This document shows, piece by piece, positions 36,605 through 44,978 of a DNA stretch of 64,000 nt. The notes beneath the pieces are model-generated. The model had not been told where the DNA came from, made no database searches, and saw only the letters and a program-made list of their open reading frames with translations. Location: the NCBI RefSeq assembly GCF_006159205.1, contig NZ_CP040812.1:620001-684000 (forward strand), written 5' to 3'. The position numbers were made by a program, and so were the translations under genes. The first letter of the stretch is position 1; every line of letters starts with the position of its first letter. The stretch comes from Antarcticibacterium flavum (GTDB lineage: Bacteria; Bacteroidota; Bacteroidia; Flavobacteriales; Flavobacteriaceae).

Positions 36605-36690
36605 TTGATTGTTGTCCGGTTAAAAAGTCTGGACCGCTACCGCTGCCAGAATCGAGAACCTGGACTTTATATTATAGGTCCTAAAAAATA
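36605..36690 (-). repeat. Dispersed ~80-bp repeat (inverted copy)
   Basis: Read on the minus strand it matches 27190-27270, with the core GCAGCGGTAGCGGTCCAGAC followed by a TTCCGGACAACA-like end. Confidence 0.75.
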
Positions 36691-36764
36691 GACCATTCAC
36701 CCTCTGCGGAATAATTTAAGAATTCAAAAAAAAAAATTCAAATCCACCCCCCCTCGAAAAAAGA

Positions 36765-37135
36765 ACCAAATCCATATCAAGCCCTGAAAGGGCGCAATCA
36801 ATCAGCAAGTGATGCAGCCCCTCGATCTTCGAATCCCATGAAATCAAGCCCTGAAAGGGTGCAATCAATCAGCAAGTGATGCAGCCCCTCGAAAAAAGAA
36901 CCACATACAAATCAAGCCCTGAAAGGGCGAAATCAATCAGCGAGGTGTGCAGCCCCTCGAAAAAAGAACCACATACAAATCAAGCCCTGAAAGGGCGCAA
37001 TACATCAGCGAGGGGTGCAGCCCCTCGAAAAATGAACCCTCACCATATCAAGCCCTGAAAGGGCGAAATTCCCCCAGCAAGGGATGCAGCCCCTGGAAAA
37101 AGAACCACATACAATTCAAGCCCTGAAAGGGCGCA
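36765..37135 (+). repeat. REP array, left of the REP transposase (6 units)
   Basis: Copies of GCCCTGAAAGGGC begin at 36781, 36848, 36916, 36984, 37052 and 37120, i.e. every 67-68 bases. Between them lies a second hairpin (CGAGGGGTGCAGCCCCTCG or a variant) and one of four recurring ~20-base linkers. Open frames here are repeat artefacts. Confidence 0.95.
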
Positions 37136-37211
37136 ATACAGATAAAATAGCTATATTAATCTCTGTAATAGCCTAATGACTAAACGAGGTTAAATAAAAA
37201 TATTAAGAATT

Positions 37212-37726
37212 CCTGAAGGGGCGAAATAAAATTTTTAGCAATGGGACAAACTCTGGTGAAGAATTATTTACACCTAATTTTCAGCACAAAACATCGTGAA
37301 CCGCTAATTAAACCATCTGTGGAAGAAGAGCTTCACCGCTATCTGGGTGGTATTTGCAAAAAGCTTGATTGCCATGCGCTTATAATTGGAGGACACAATG
37401 ACCACGTGCACATACTTTGTCTTTTATCTAAAAAAATAGCTTTGATGAAATTAATTGAAGAGTTAAAATCTCATTCCTCAAAATGGATAAAAACAAAAGG
37501 GTTGGAATATGAAAATTTCTATTGGCAGAATGGATACGGAGCTTTCTCAGTAAACCCTTCTGAAGTTGATAAAGTGAGTACATACATCACCAATCAATTT
37601 GATCATCATCGCAAAAGAACATTTCAGGAAGAATATCTCACCTTTTTAAATAATTATAATGTGGACTATGACGAAAAATATGTTTGGGATTAATATCGAA
37701 ACAACCTAATTGCGCCCCTTCAGGGC
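37212..37726 (+). mobile_element. REP-associated tyrosine transposase unit
   Basis: The transposase gene is closely flanked by oppositely oriented REP-like tips: CCTGAAGGGGCGAAAT (37212-37227) on the left, and on the right ATTGCGCCCCTTCAGGGC (37709-37726), its inverted form. A further inverted REP lies near 37780. This is the arrangement expected of a RAYT with its REP/BIME arrays on both sides. Confidence 0.8.
37241..37693 (+). CDS. IS200-like / REP-associated tyrosine transposase (TnpA_REP)
   Basis: Seen: 150 codons of the Y1-transposase fold: 'LVKNYLHLIFSTKHREPLI', the HUH motif 'NDHVHIL' and the catalytic-Tyr helix 'EVDKVSTYITNQFDHHRKRTF'. Complete for the family. It stands alone between two REP arrays whose hairpins it presumably binds and cleaves. 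Known: RAYTs are domesticated single-copy IS200/IS605 relatives that spread REP elements. The frame is intact, so activity is plausible. Confidence 0.92.
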   Translation: MGQTLVKNYLHLIFSTKHREPLIKPSVEEELHRYLGGICKKLDCHALIIGGHNDHVHILCLLSKKIALMKLIEELKSHSSKWIKTKGLEYENFYWQNGYGAFSVNPSEVDKVSTYITNQFDHHRKRTFQEEYLTFLNNYNVDYDEKYVWD

Positions 37727-37838
37727 TTTCATTTATATCCGGTTTTAATTCCTCCCCCTTCAGGGGAGGCTGATATATTTCGCCCCTTCAGGGCTTTGAT
37801 GCGGGTGCTATTGTTAATATCACCCGAATTAACTTAGA

Positions 37839-38945
37839 ACCCTGAAAGGGCGCCATCCATCAGCGAGAGGTGAAGCCCCTCGAAAAAGAATCAAATCCAT
37901 ATCAAGCCCTGAAAGGGCGCAATACATCAGCGAGGGGTGCAGCCCCTCGATCTTCGAATCCCATGCAAATCCAAGCCCTGAAAGGGCGCAATCAATCAGC
38001 AAGTGATGCAGCCCCTCGAAAAAAGAACCACATACAAATCAAGCCCTGAAAGGGCGAAATCAATCAGCGAGGGGTGCAGCCCCTCGAAAAAAGAACCACA
38101 TACAAATCAAGCCCTGAAAGGGCGCAATACATCAGCGAGGGGTGCAGCCCCTCGATCTTCGAATCCCCTTTTATCAAGCCCTGAAAGGGCGGCATCCATC
38201 AGCGAGGGGTGCAGCCCCTCGGAAAAAGAATCAAATCCATATCAAGCCCTGAAAGGGCGCAATACATCAGCGAGGGGTGCAGCCCCTCGAAAAAAGAACC
38301 ACATACAAATCAAGCCCTGAAAGGGCGTAATACATCAGCGAGGGATTCAGCCCCTCGAAAAAGAACCAAATCCATCTTAAGCCCTGAAAGGGCGAAATCA
38401 ATCAGCGAGGGGTGCAGCCCCTCGATCTTCGAATCCCATGCATATCAAGCCCTGAAAGGGCGCAATCCATCAGCGAGGGGTGCAGCCCCTCGAAAAATGA
38501 ACCCTCACCATATCAAGCCCTGAAAGGGCGCAATCAATCAGCGAGGGGTGCAGCCCCTCGATCTTCGAATCCAATGCAAATCAAGCCCTGAAAGGGCGAA
38601 ATTCCCCCAGCAAGGGATGCAGCCCCTCGAAAAATGAACCCTCACCATATCAAGCCCTGAAAGGGCGCAATCAATCAGCGAGGGGTGCAGCCCCTCGAAA
38701 AATGAACCCTCACCATATCAAGCCCTGAAAGGGCGCAATCAATCAGCGAGGGGTGCAGCCCCTCGATCTTCGAATCCCATGCAAATCCAAGCCCTGAAAG
38801 GGCGCCATCCATCAGCGAGAGGTGAAGCCCCTCGAAAAAGAATCAAATCCATATCAAGCCCTGAAAGGGCGCAATACATCAGCGAGGGGTGCAGCCCCTC
38901 GAAAAAGAACCAAATCCATATCATGCCCTGAAAGGGCGCAATAGA
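37839..38945 (+). repeat. REP array, right of the REP transposase (17 units)
   Basis: Seventeen copies of (G)CCCTGAAAGGGC at ~68-base spacing (37840, 37906, 37975, 38043, 38111, 38178, 38246, 38314, 38381, 38449, 38517, 38585, 38654, 38722, 38791, 38858, 38925). They alternate with CGAGGGGTGCAGCCCCTCG hairpins. Four linker types recur in mixed order, which suggests growth by unequal exchange of multi-unit blocks. Open reading frames through it are not genes. Confidence 0.95.
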
Positions 38946-38977
38946 ATCCTTCCGAAAATCTGTAGGAAACAACGGGA

Positions 38978-39475
38978 TCAATCATAATACAACTCCTCAT
39001 CTTCGGGCAAAACCTCCTTCCACCTCCCACTTTCCGCAAAATCCTTAATGACCTTATTTCGGTTTTTCAGAAAATTGGTCATATATGATTTAAGGACCAA
39101 TTGGCTTGCAATTTTTCCCAGAACTCCAAGCGGTGCCTCAAAAATAAACACATCTTTCATTAAGGTTCCATCCTTTGCAGCAATGAAATGATGCTCATGC
39201 CTCAGACTTTTAAAAGCACCTTTTTGCATTTCATCCACAAAGAGATGTGGCCTGTCAATCTCTGTTATTTTAGAGGTAAGATGTTGCCTTACCCCCAGGT
39301 GTTTTCCCCTGTAGGTTACGGTTTCACCCAGGTTGATCAATCCGCTGGTCCTTCCTGCTACTGCTTTTTCGTTGGAGCTGGTAACATATTTTGACTGTAG
39401 GTCAATACTTCTGGCAAGGTCAAAAACAATGTACCTGTTCGCTTTAATATGGGTATCCAATTTTATTACCGGCAT
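38978..39475 (-). CDS. SRPBCC-family (START-like) protein
   Basis: Seen: 165 codons starting 'MPVIKLDTHIKANRYIVFDLARSIDLQSKYV', with 'GLINLGETVTYRGKHLGVRQHLTSKITEIDRPHLFVDEMQKGAFKSLRHEHHF' in the middle. This is the helix-grip SRPBCC pattern often annotated as polyketide-cyclase or ligand-binding proteins. Cytoplasmic, no signal peptide. The ligand is unknown. Its 3' end borders the REP array. Confidence 0.82.
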   Translation of the reverse strand: MPVIKLDTHIKANRYIVFDLARSIDLQSKYVTSSNEKAVAGRTSGLINLGETVTYRGKHLGVRQHLTSKITEIDRPHLFVDEMQKGAFKSLRHEHHFIAAKDGTLMKDVFIFEAPLGVLGKIASQLVLKSYMTNFLKNRNKVIKDFAESGRWKEVLPEDEELYYD

Positions 39476-39642
39476 CCTAAAAATTTTTTTTCACTAATTT
39501 AGGCTAATACCGTTGATTTTTAAAACACCAATTTAAAAGTCCAGGAAGAGATTTCTAGCAGGTGATCTATCTGGGAATTTAAATGGTTTCTCCTATTGTG
39601 GCATCCAACCCTCTTTTTTCACAGCACAATCTTTAAAACAAC

Positions 39643-39672
39643 AAAACCGCCTTTGCAGACGGTTTTGAAGAA
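39643..39672 (-). terminator. Intrinsic terminator of the 622-aa lipoprotein gene
   Basis: Stem AAAACCG (39643-39649) / CGGTTTT (39660-39666), extended by partial pairing inside; read on the minus strand it is followed by a T-rich run. It lies just after the stop at 39689. Confidence 0.8.
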
Positions 39673-39688
39673 TTTTTAAAATAAATTT

Positions 39689-41557
39689 TTAATACCCTGT
39701 AGAGGAATTTGGATTGGGCATATCCTCTACCGGAGCTTTGGCTCGTTTGGTCCATACCACCGGACTTAATTGCGCAATTGGCGTTACATCTATTTTTGCC
39801 ACTCCTGCCAGTACGTGGGTGTTTGTGGTGTCATAGAACAAGGCAAAATCATTTGGCCCAGGTTCTATAACAGAGGCACAGGCAATAGTAAGATCATCTA
39901 TACCTTCCATTATTGGATGCTCCCTGTTTGATGCTGAAGGAAGTATATTAATACCGCAATCTATTGCACCTCCTGTATTAAAGAGAACGGCTCCCATATT
40001 GGCCAGGAACTCATTTTGCACGCTTATATGGAAGTAGAACATTTCATGCTCTCCTACAAAAATGATCCTGCCCCCTTCAGAAGCAAAACTTTTTAACTCG
40101 TTAATTTCAGCTATAGTATAACTTACTGTAGGCATTACAAGGAATATAACTTTAACATCTGAAGGTATATTGGTAAGATCGCCTCCTGTAGAGAACACAT
40201 CCTGAATTGTAAATCCTGCATTGGTCATTACATTTAGCATCGTGCCCCAGTTGGTATTATTACATTCTCCATTGGAAAAACAATTGGCACCCCGGCCGCG
40301 GTCCATCATTACAACATTTCCATTATTCCTTGAGCCCGTGGTGGTAAAGTTCACAAGATTTTGTACCAGCCGTACATTATCTGGATCCTCCATTAATTGG
40401 TTAAGGAATATATTATTATCATTGAATACAACGATATCCCGTCCAGGAACCTGCACACTTTCACAACCTCTGGCATCAACTGCTATCCCTGGTTCAGTAT
40501 CGGGACACTCGTCTACACTGTTGGTAACCCCGTCATTGTCACAGTCGGCATTGGGATCGTTTGGATCACATTCTCCCCCGCCATTACCGTTTCCTCCATC
40601 ACCCTCATCGAAGATTTCGGGAGAATCATCCAGGTTGCAGTTTCCTTCCCTGAAGTGGTAGTAATCTGTCGCATCCGGGCCATCGAAAAGATCCCTTACA
40701 TCCTCATCTGTAATTACTCCAGATCGTATTACTTCTTCAGTAACATTCCCGTAAGCATCAGAATTGAGCAATGTGATCTCGAAATAATATTCATCTGTAC
40801 CCTCTGTATCTGGTAAGGCAAGGCAAACGGGGGTACCCGCATAATCTCCTGCATCATTAAGGGTAACAGTATTGCTTACCCCTGCATATAATTGTGCACC
40901 GGTCTGGCCATTGCTGTAAGACCATACATCTACACTAAAGGCTGCCGGATAATGCCTGCCTGTTTCGTCGCAATAGTTACCAAAGATGCAAAATTCTATT
41001 GCGCGTGTTGGTGAGAGATCAAAGAACAAATAACCATATTCATTCACAAACCTGTCATCAAAACATATCACCGGTACCTCCACATATTTTTTAACACCGG
41101 CATTGAGATCTATTAAAAGTGGGAGGGGATTATCAAAGAATTCGGTAAAAACCCCGCCATTTGGTGCGAGCCATATAAGTTCCCCGGCCTCATTGTACAC
41201 CCCGAAATAATCCAGGGAATACGTTCCTGGAGTTAATTCCAGCTCCGGTACCTCTTTAGTAAAATTTTGATTGGTCACCAGGTCTACCCTGAAAGGCTCC
41301 TGTTGGGTTCCCACTACATTGGAGCCATCCTGAGAAAGGATGATGCGCACATAATAAGGATCATCATCTGTACAGGCAGGAAGATCCTGCAGAGACTGTT
41401 TGTATGCCTGCCGGTTGGCTTCAAGGTCCTGTAAAAGGGAACCAAATGATAGGGTGGCCTTTTCTGTAACGTTTACCGCAACGTCCTCTTCCGTACTACA
41501 GGAAACTCCCAACACACATAGTGTGAGTGCAAATAAATACAAGTGAAATTTTTTCAT
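39689..41557 (-). CDS. Modular lipoprotein: shared N-terminal domain, thrombospondin-3-like Ca2+ loop, amidotransferase-like C-terminal domain
   Basis: Seen: 622 codons with a lipobox ('LGVSCSTEED'). Residues ~25-320 are the same domain as in the proteins at 33638 and 54877 ('KATLSFGSLLQDLEANRQAYKQ', 'GYLFFDLSPTRAIEFCIFGNYCDETGRH', 'GVITDEDVRDLFDG'). A Gly-rich linker leads to 'DPNDPNADCDNDGVTNSVDECPDTEPG', a type-3 thrombospondin calcium loop. The last ~240 residues ('VKVIFLVMPTVSYTIAEINELKSFASEGGRIIFVGEHE') resemble a class-I-amidotransferase or ThuA-like alpha/beta fold without an obvious catalytic Cys. Likely surface or periplasmic. Function unknown. Confidence 0.85.
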   Translation of the reverse strand: MKKFHLYLFALTLCVLGVSCSTEEDVAVNVTEKATLSFGSLLQDLEANRQAYKQSLQDLPACTDDDPYYVRIILSQDGSNVVGTQQEPFRVDLVTNQNFTKEVPELELTPGTYSLDYFGVYNEAGELIWLAPNGGVFTEFFDNPLPLLIDLNAGVKKYVEVPVICFDDRFVNEYGYLFFDLSPTRAIEFCIFGNYCDETGRHYPAAFSVDVWSYSNGQTGAQLYAGVSNTVTLNDAGDYAGTPVCLALPDTEGTDEYYFEITLLNSDAYGNVTEEVIRSGVITDEDVRDLFDGPDATDYYHFREGNCNLDDSPEIFDEGDGGNGNGGGECDPNDPNADCDNDGVTNSVDECPDTEPGIAVDARGCESVQVPGRDIVVFNDNNIFLNQLMEDPDNVRLVQNLVNFTTTGSRNNGNVVMMDRGRGANCFSNGECNNTNWGTMLNVMTNAGFTIQDVFSTGGDLTNIPSDVKVIFLVMPTVSYTIAEINELKSFASEGGRIIFVGEHEMFYFHISVQNEFLANMGAVLFNTGGAIDCGINILPSASNREHPIMEGIDDLTIACASVIEPGPNDFALFYDTTNTHVLAGVAKIDVTPIAQLSPVVWTKRAKAPVEDMPNPNSSTGY

Positions 41558-41917
41558 AATAAAATGAATTTTGGTTTGATTAATATAAACTGCATATCTC
41601 TCCTTATAAGAAATTATAAATGCCTCAGATTAGGAAAGGGGGAACTTGACGGGGTTAAAAAATTTGTAGGGAAGGGTGATCAAAAAGATCTTTCTAAAAT
41701 TAAAATAACTTAACAAAAGCACATATAGGTATTTTCACCCATAAAATACTGTAAAACAGAAGGTTGTCGGTTGTCGGTTGTCCGTTGTCAGTTGTCAGTT
41801 GTCGGTTGAAAAAAGTGGGAGAGGAAAGTGGAGAGGTCCTATGTTTGTATAAAAAAGCACAAGTTTCAGAAAAGTAGAGTAATTTAAAGGTGATAACTAA
41901 CTCTAAAACTGAAACTT
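41558..41917. other. Divergent intergenic region with heptad array
   Basis: It holds the promoter side of the 622-aa lipoprotein gene and, from 41761, a heptad array. AAGTTTCAG (41870-41878) and CTGAAACTT (41909-41917) form a nine-base inverted repeat directly before the IS110 transposase ATG. Confidence 0.6.
41761..41810. repeat. Heptad array GGTTGTN (short)
   Basis: About six seven-base units of the GGTTGTC/CAGTTGT type, ending like the array at 22745 in GGTTGAAAAAAG. Confidence 0.85.
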
Positions 41918-42973
41918 ATGCAAAAGCAAGTTACAAAATTAGACTATACGGGCAAAGATATTTTTGTGGGCATTGACACTCATAAAAAGAGCTGGAATAT
42001 TACGACAATGATGGGGCTATTTTCCAAAACCTTTAATGCACCTGCAAGTCCAGAGACTCTCCGGCATTATTTGGACAAGAAATTTCCCGGAGGAAACTAT
42101 TTTAGTGCCTATGAAGCTGGATTTGCTGGATTTTGGCCTCATTATCAACTTCTTAAATTAGGGATTAATTCTATTGTGGTCAATGCAGCTGATATCCCTA
42201 CGACCATTAAAGAGAAGGTTCAGAAGACAGATGTAAGGGACAGTAGAAAAATTGCAAAATCCTTGCAGAATAGAGATCTTACTCCCATCTATGTTCCCTC
42301 CCAGGACAGAAGTCTCTGCAGGTATAGAAATACTGTTGTAAAGGAATTATCCAGAACAAAAAACAGAATAAGATCGTTTATCAATTTAAATGGCCTCAAA
42401 GTACCAGAAGATATCCCAGAAGGGAGGTGGCCGAAAAGATTGATAAATTGGTTAAAAGAAATTGACTTGAGTTTGTCTCTACGGCTAACTTTAAATGGAT
42501 TGCTGGAGGATTATGAGCGACTAGCTGAGAAAAAAAAATGCATTACAAAACAAATAACTGAACTCTCCAGAACCAGCAGATATGAACAAGATGTGAAACT
42601 GCTTCGGAGTGTACCAGGAATCGGACTGGTAATAGCTATGGCCTTTTTAACTGAATTAGAGAATATGAATCGGTTTAAAACTTTTGATCAACTTTGCAGT
42701 TTTATAGGCTTTGTTCCTTCCACAAAATCCTCTGGAGAAAAAGAAAGTGTTGGCGAAATTACCTCAAGAGCTCAGGTTATTTTAAGACCACTTTTAATAG
42801 AGGCTTCCTGGATAGCGGTTCAAAAGGATCCTGCATTAGCTTGCAGATATGCCGAATTATGTCACAAAGGTCTAATGCCAAATAAAGCAATCATTAGAAT
42901 TGCAAAAAAGCTATTAAGAAGAATACGATTTGTTCTAAAGAACAAAGAACTATATAAATTAGAAGTTGTATAA
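41918..42973 (+). CDS. IS110-family transposase (DEDD recombinase)
   Basis: Seen: 351 codons. The N-terminal RuvC-like domain carries Asp20 ('VGIDTHKKSW'), Glu66 ('SAYEAGFAG') and Asp105/Asp108 ('KTDVRDSRK'). A coiled-coil middle leads to the C-terminal Transposase_20 domain with 'LLRSVPGIGLVIAMAFLTELENMNRF', 'FIGFVPSTKSSGE' and a conserved Ser region. Full length, no frameshift. Known: IS110 elements recombine with help of a non-coding 'bridge' RNA encoded in one of their ends and have no classical inverted repeats. Element tips could not be fixed. Upstream there are only ~110 non-repeat bases, while downstream there are several hundred structured non-coding bases. Confidence 0.93.
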   Translation: MQKQVTKLDYTGKDIFVGIDTHKKSWNITTMMGLFSKTFNAPASPETLRHYLDKKFPGGNYFSAYEAGFAGFWPHYQLLKLGINSIVVNAADIPTTIKEKVQKTDVRDSRKIAKSLQNRDLTPIYVPSQDRSLCRYRNTVVKELSRTKNRIRSFINLNGLKVPEDIPEGRWPKRLINWLKEIDLSLSLRLTLNGLLEDYERLAEKKKCITKQITELSRTSRYEQDVKLLRSVPGIGLVIAMAFLTELENMNRFKTFDQLCSFIGFVPSTKSSGEKESVGEITSRAQVILRPLLIEASWIAVQKDPALACRYAELCHKGLMPNKAIIRIAKKLLRRIRFVLKNKELYKLEVV

Positions 42974-43245
42974 TCTCTATAAAATTTCAATCCAATGAGA
43001 CCGTTCACTTTCCACTGCAGCGATTTTGCGACTGTTATCGGAGAGACTACGGCTCATTATTCTTTAATGCTGAACAAGACACTGCAGCGATAAATCGACT
43101 GCTCATAGAAGGCTGTTTTATAGAATTACAACATCCGGGCACCCCAGGTAAGCTATGAAGACCGTGAGTTTTCTTAGCCATACCCGACATTGAATAATTG
43201 TAAAACCCCTTAACAAGAAGGGGCTCTACTTTTTTCATCGTCATA
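42974..43245 (+). ncRNA. Structured non-coding region after the IS110 gene (candidate bridge RNA or right end)
   Basis: No open frame. Two similar stem-loops occur, CACTGCAGCGATTTTGCGACTG (starting 43014) style and a second at ~43081-43103 (GCAGCGAT-AA-ATCG-A-CTGC). A terminator-like stem CCCCTT/AAGGGG (43206-43223) with a T-run follows. Two related hairpins in the non-coding end of an IS110 element would fit target- and donor-binding loops, but the assignment is speculative. Confidence 0.3.
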
Positions 43246-43722
43246 AACCCTATTGCTGTTGAGTTGCTCTCCAGCAGAGCTCAATTTCTCTTCGGATTTA
43301 TGACTTAAATTTATGAAATTTTTAGCTTCTGGAACTTGGTTTACAACATAGAAGTGGATAGTCAGGAGGTGTTATGTTGTAGCCTTAAGTATTCTTAAGG
43401 AAGAATAATAATTTTTTTTTGCCTGGTTTGATTTCATGGATTGAGGGAGTGTTGAAATATCCAAATTCCAAATGTCCAAATTCCAAATTCCAACAAACTC
43501 ACTCCCATTTTAATTATCATTTTCCAAATAACCAATCTCTACCCAGAAGCTAACTGAACTAACTTCGGAAGAATTAAGGAATCTAACGGTAAACGGTAAA
43601 CGGTAAACAAAAAACAGCCCCCCCACTAACGACTAAAGACTAACGACTAACGACTTCCAACGAATCACTATATTTAACTCCCCGATTTTAATAAAGATGA
43701 TTTAACTCTAAAATAAAAACCT
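43246..43722. other. Intergenic region with short tandem repeats
   Basis: No gene. Simple repeats: TCCAAAT-type units at 43460-43495, ACGGTAA x3 at ~43587-43607, and CGACTAA/AGACTAA units at ~43628-43656, all with seven-base periodicity or close to it. Confidence 0.6.
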
Positions 43723-43998
43723 ATGTACTACGCTCTTTTTTACACCACTGTTAAAGATTACATAGAAAAACGTGCTGCTTACCGGGAAGAACATTTAAAA
43801 TTGGCTACAGCTGCCTATGAATCGGGTAATTTAATAATGGCGGGAGCTTTGGCCGATCCTGCAGACGGGGCACTCCTTATTTTTAAAAGTGACAGCGCGG
43901 AAGCAGCAGAGGATTTTGCAAAAAATGATCCTTATGTAAAGAATGGTTTGATCACCGAATGGCAGGTGAGGCCATGGAATGTGGTTATAGGGAAGTAG
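43723..43998 (+). CDS. YciI-family protein
   Basis: Seen: 91 codons, 'MYYALFYTTVKDYIEKRAAYREEHLKLATAAYESGNLIMAGALADPADGALLIFKSDSAEAAEDFAKNDPYVKNGLITEWQVRPW', the ferredoxin-like YciI fold with the conserved His in 'REEHL' and the Asp in 'NDPYV'. A small soluble protein of unclear enzymatic role. It is followed 74 bases later by a DUF6653 gene on the same strand. Confidence 0.92.
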   Translation: MYYALFYTTVKDYIEKRAAYREEHLKLATAAYESGNLIMAGALADPADGALLIFKSDSAEAAEDFAKNDPYVKNGLITEWQVRPWNVVIGK

Positions 43999-44072
43999 CC
44001 ACCCACCCCCAAAGGGAAAAGCCATCCACCCTGCGGACGGGAATAAATAAATTCAATCATCTTTCTTCCATT

Positions 44073-44588
44073 ATGAGTTTTGAGAAAAAAATCGCCGGTC
44101 TCTTCAATTTAACAGAGGAAAACTGGCAACGACATGCCAATCCCTGGAGCGTTTGGACAAGGAACCTTTCCCTCCCGTTGCTCATTCTGGCTTTTTGGAG
44201 CAGGATATGGATAGGCTGGTATTCCCTCATTCCTATTGGCCTGGCTATATTGTGGACCTGGTTGAATCCGCAGCTTTTTGATAAACCAAAAAACACCAAT
44301 AACTGGGCCTCCAGGTCAGTTATGGGCGAAAGGTTCTGGATTAATAGAAAAAATGTTCCCATTCCCCTCCATCATCGTATAGTGCCAAAGATACTTAGTG
44401 CTGTTGCCACTATTGGGAGTGGGATTGTGGTCTTTGGAGTTTTTGAACTGGACCTTTGGCTAACGGTGTTAGGAAGCATATTGGTGTATACAGGTAAATT
44501 ATGGTTCCTTGACAGGATGGTATGGCTTTATTTTGATATGAAAGAGCAGCATATTACAGCTAATCCCCGGGAGGAAAAATATTCTTAA
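44073..44588 (+). CDS. DUF6653-like membrane protein
   Basis: Seen: 171 codons from the ATG at 44073 (a longer in-frame extension overlaps YciI and looks non-coding). 'FNLTEENWQRHANPWSVWTRNLSLPLLILAFWSRIWIGWYSLIPIGLAILWTWLNPQLF' followed by 'ASRSVMGERFWINRK' and 'VPLHHR'-like sequence matches DUF6653 as I remember it. Four hydrophobic segments. Inner-membrane protein of unknown function. Confidence 0.85.
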   Translation: MSFEKKIAGLFNLTEENWQRHANPWSVWTRNLSLPLLILAFWSRIWIGWYSLIPIGLAILWTWLNPQLFDKPKNTNNWASRSVMGERFWINRKNVPIPLHHRIVPKILSAVATIGSGIVVFGVFELDLWLTVLGSILVYTGKLWFLDRMVWLYFDMKEQHITANPREEKYS

Positions 44589-44978
44589 GTAGGACAGAAA
44601 GGTTCCTACAGTGCGTACGGCTGACCTCCTGACCATTCCCATCTCCTCTCCTATTATTTCACTTGTGCAAACTTCCGATCTGCGACGATAATTTCGGCCT
44701 CACAAATACCTCATTCGTTTTATATTACAATTAAAGCCTGGTGAATTCAGGTTTTTTTCATGATTTGTTGCAACCTCGCAACTGTTCCGTCCTACTGCTT
44801 TACCCAATTGCCATAATCCTTTCCTTTTTGTTATTTTTATTCTCCGGAATTAAGCTTAAGCTATTTAAACCGAAAACAAAGCAAGATCAAATCTTCAGAA
44901 AAAATAAACCCCAAAATGATACAAAAGAGCTTACCGACTTATTTCAGGATCGTTAAGGGAGCTCTTTGCGGCAGGATA
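44589..44978. other. Intergenic region upstream of the PagL-like gene
   Basis: It contains a weak terminator-like CCTG..CAGG stem with a T-run at 44737-44758. A 71-codon frame (44741-44956) with one hydrophobic stretch overlaps it, but I see no support for that frame as a gene. Confidence 0.4.

Noticed and set aside
36876..38523. Open reading frames such as those at 36876, 38003 and 38209
   Set aside because: They are translations of the 68-bp REP units, with the same peptide repeated, and are not genes.
38560..38580. TTCGAATCC in REP linkers resembles the T-arm of a tRNA
   Set aside because: No acceptor, D or anticodon arms can be built around it; no tRNA was found in the window.
36765..38945. 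CRISPR-like regular spacing of short palindromic repeats
   Set aside because: The sequences between repeats are themselves repeated (four linker types and a second hairpin), there are no unique spacers and no cas genes; the REP transposase in the middle explains the arrays.
44741..44956. 71-codon frame with a hydrophobic stretch upstream of the PagL-like gene
   Set aside because: It overlaps the likely 5' region of the next gene, begins in a terminator-like stem and has no recognisable start or homology.
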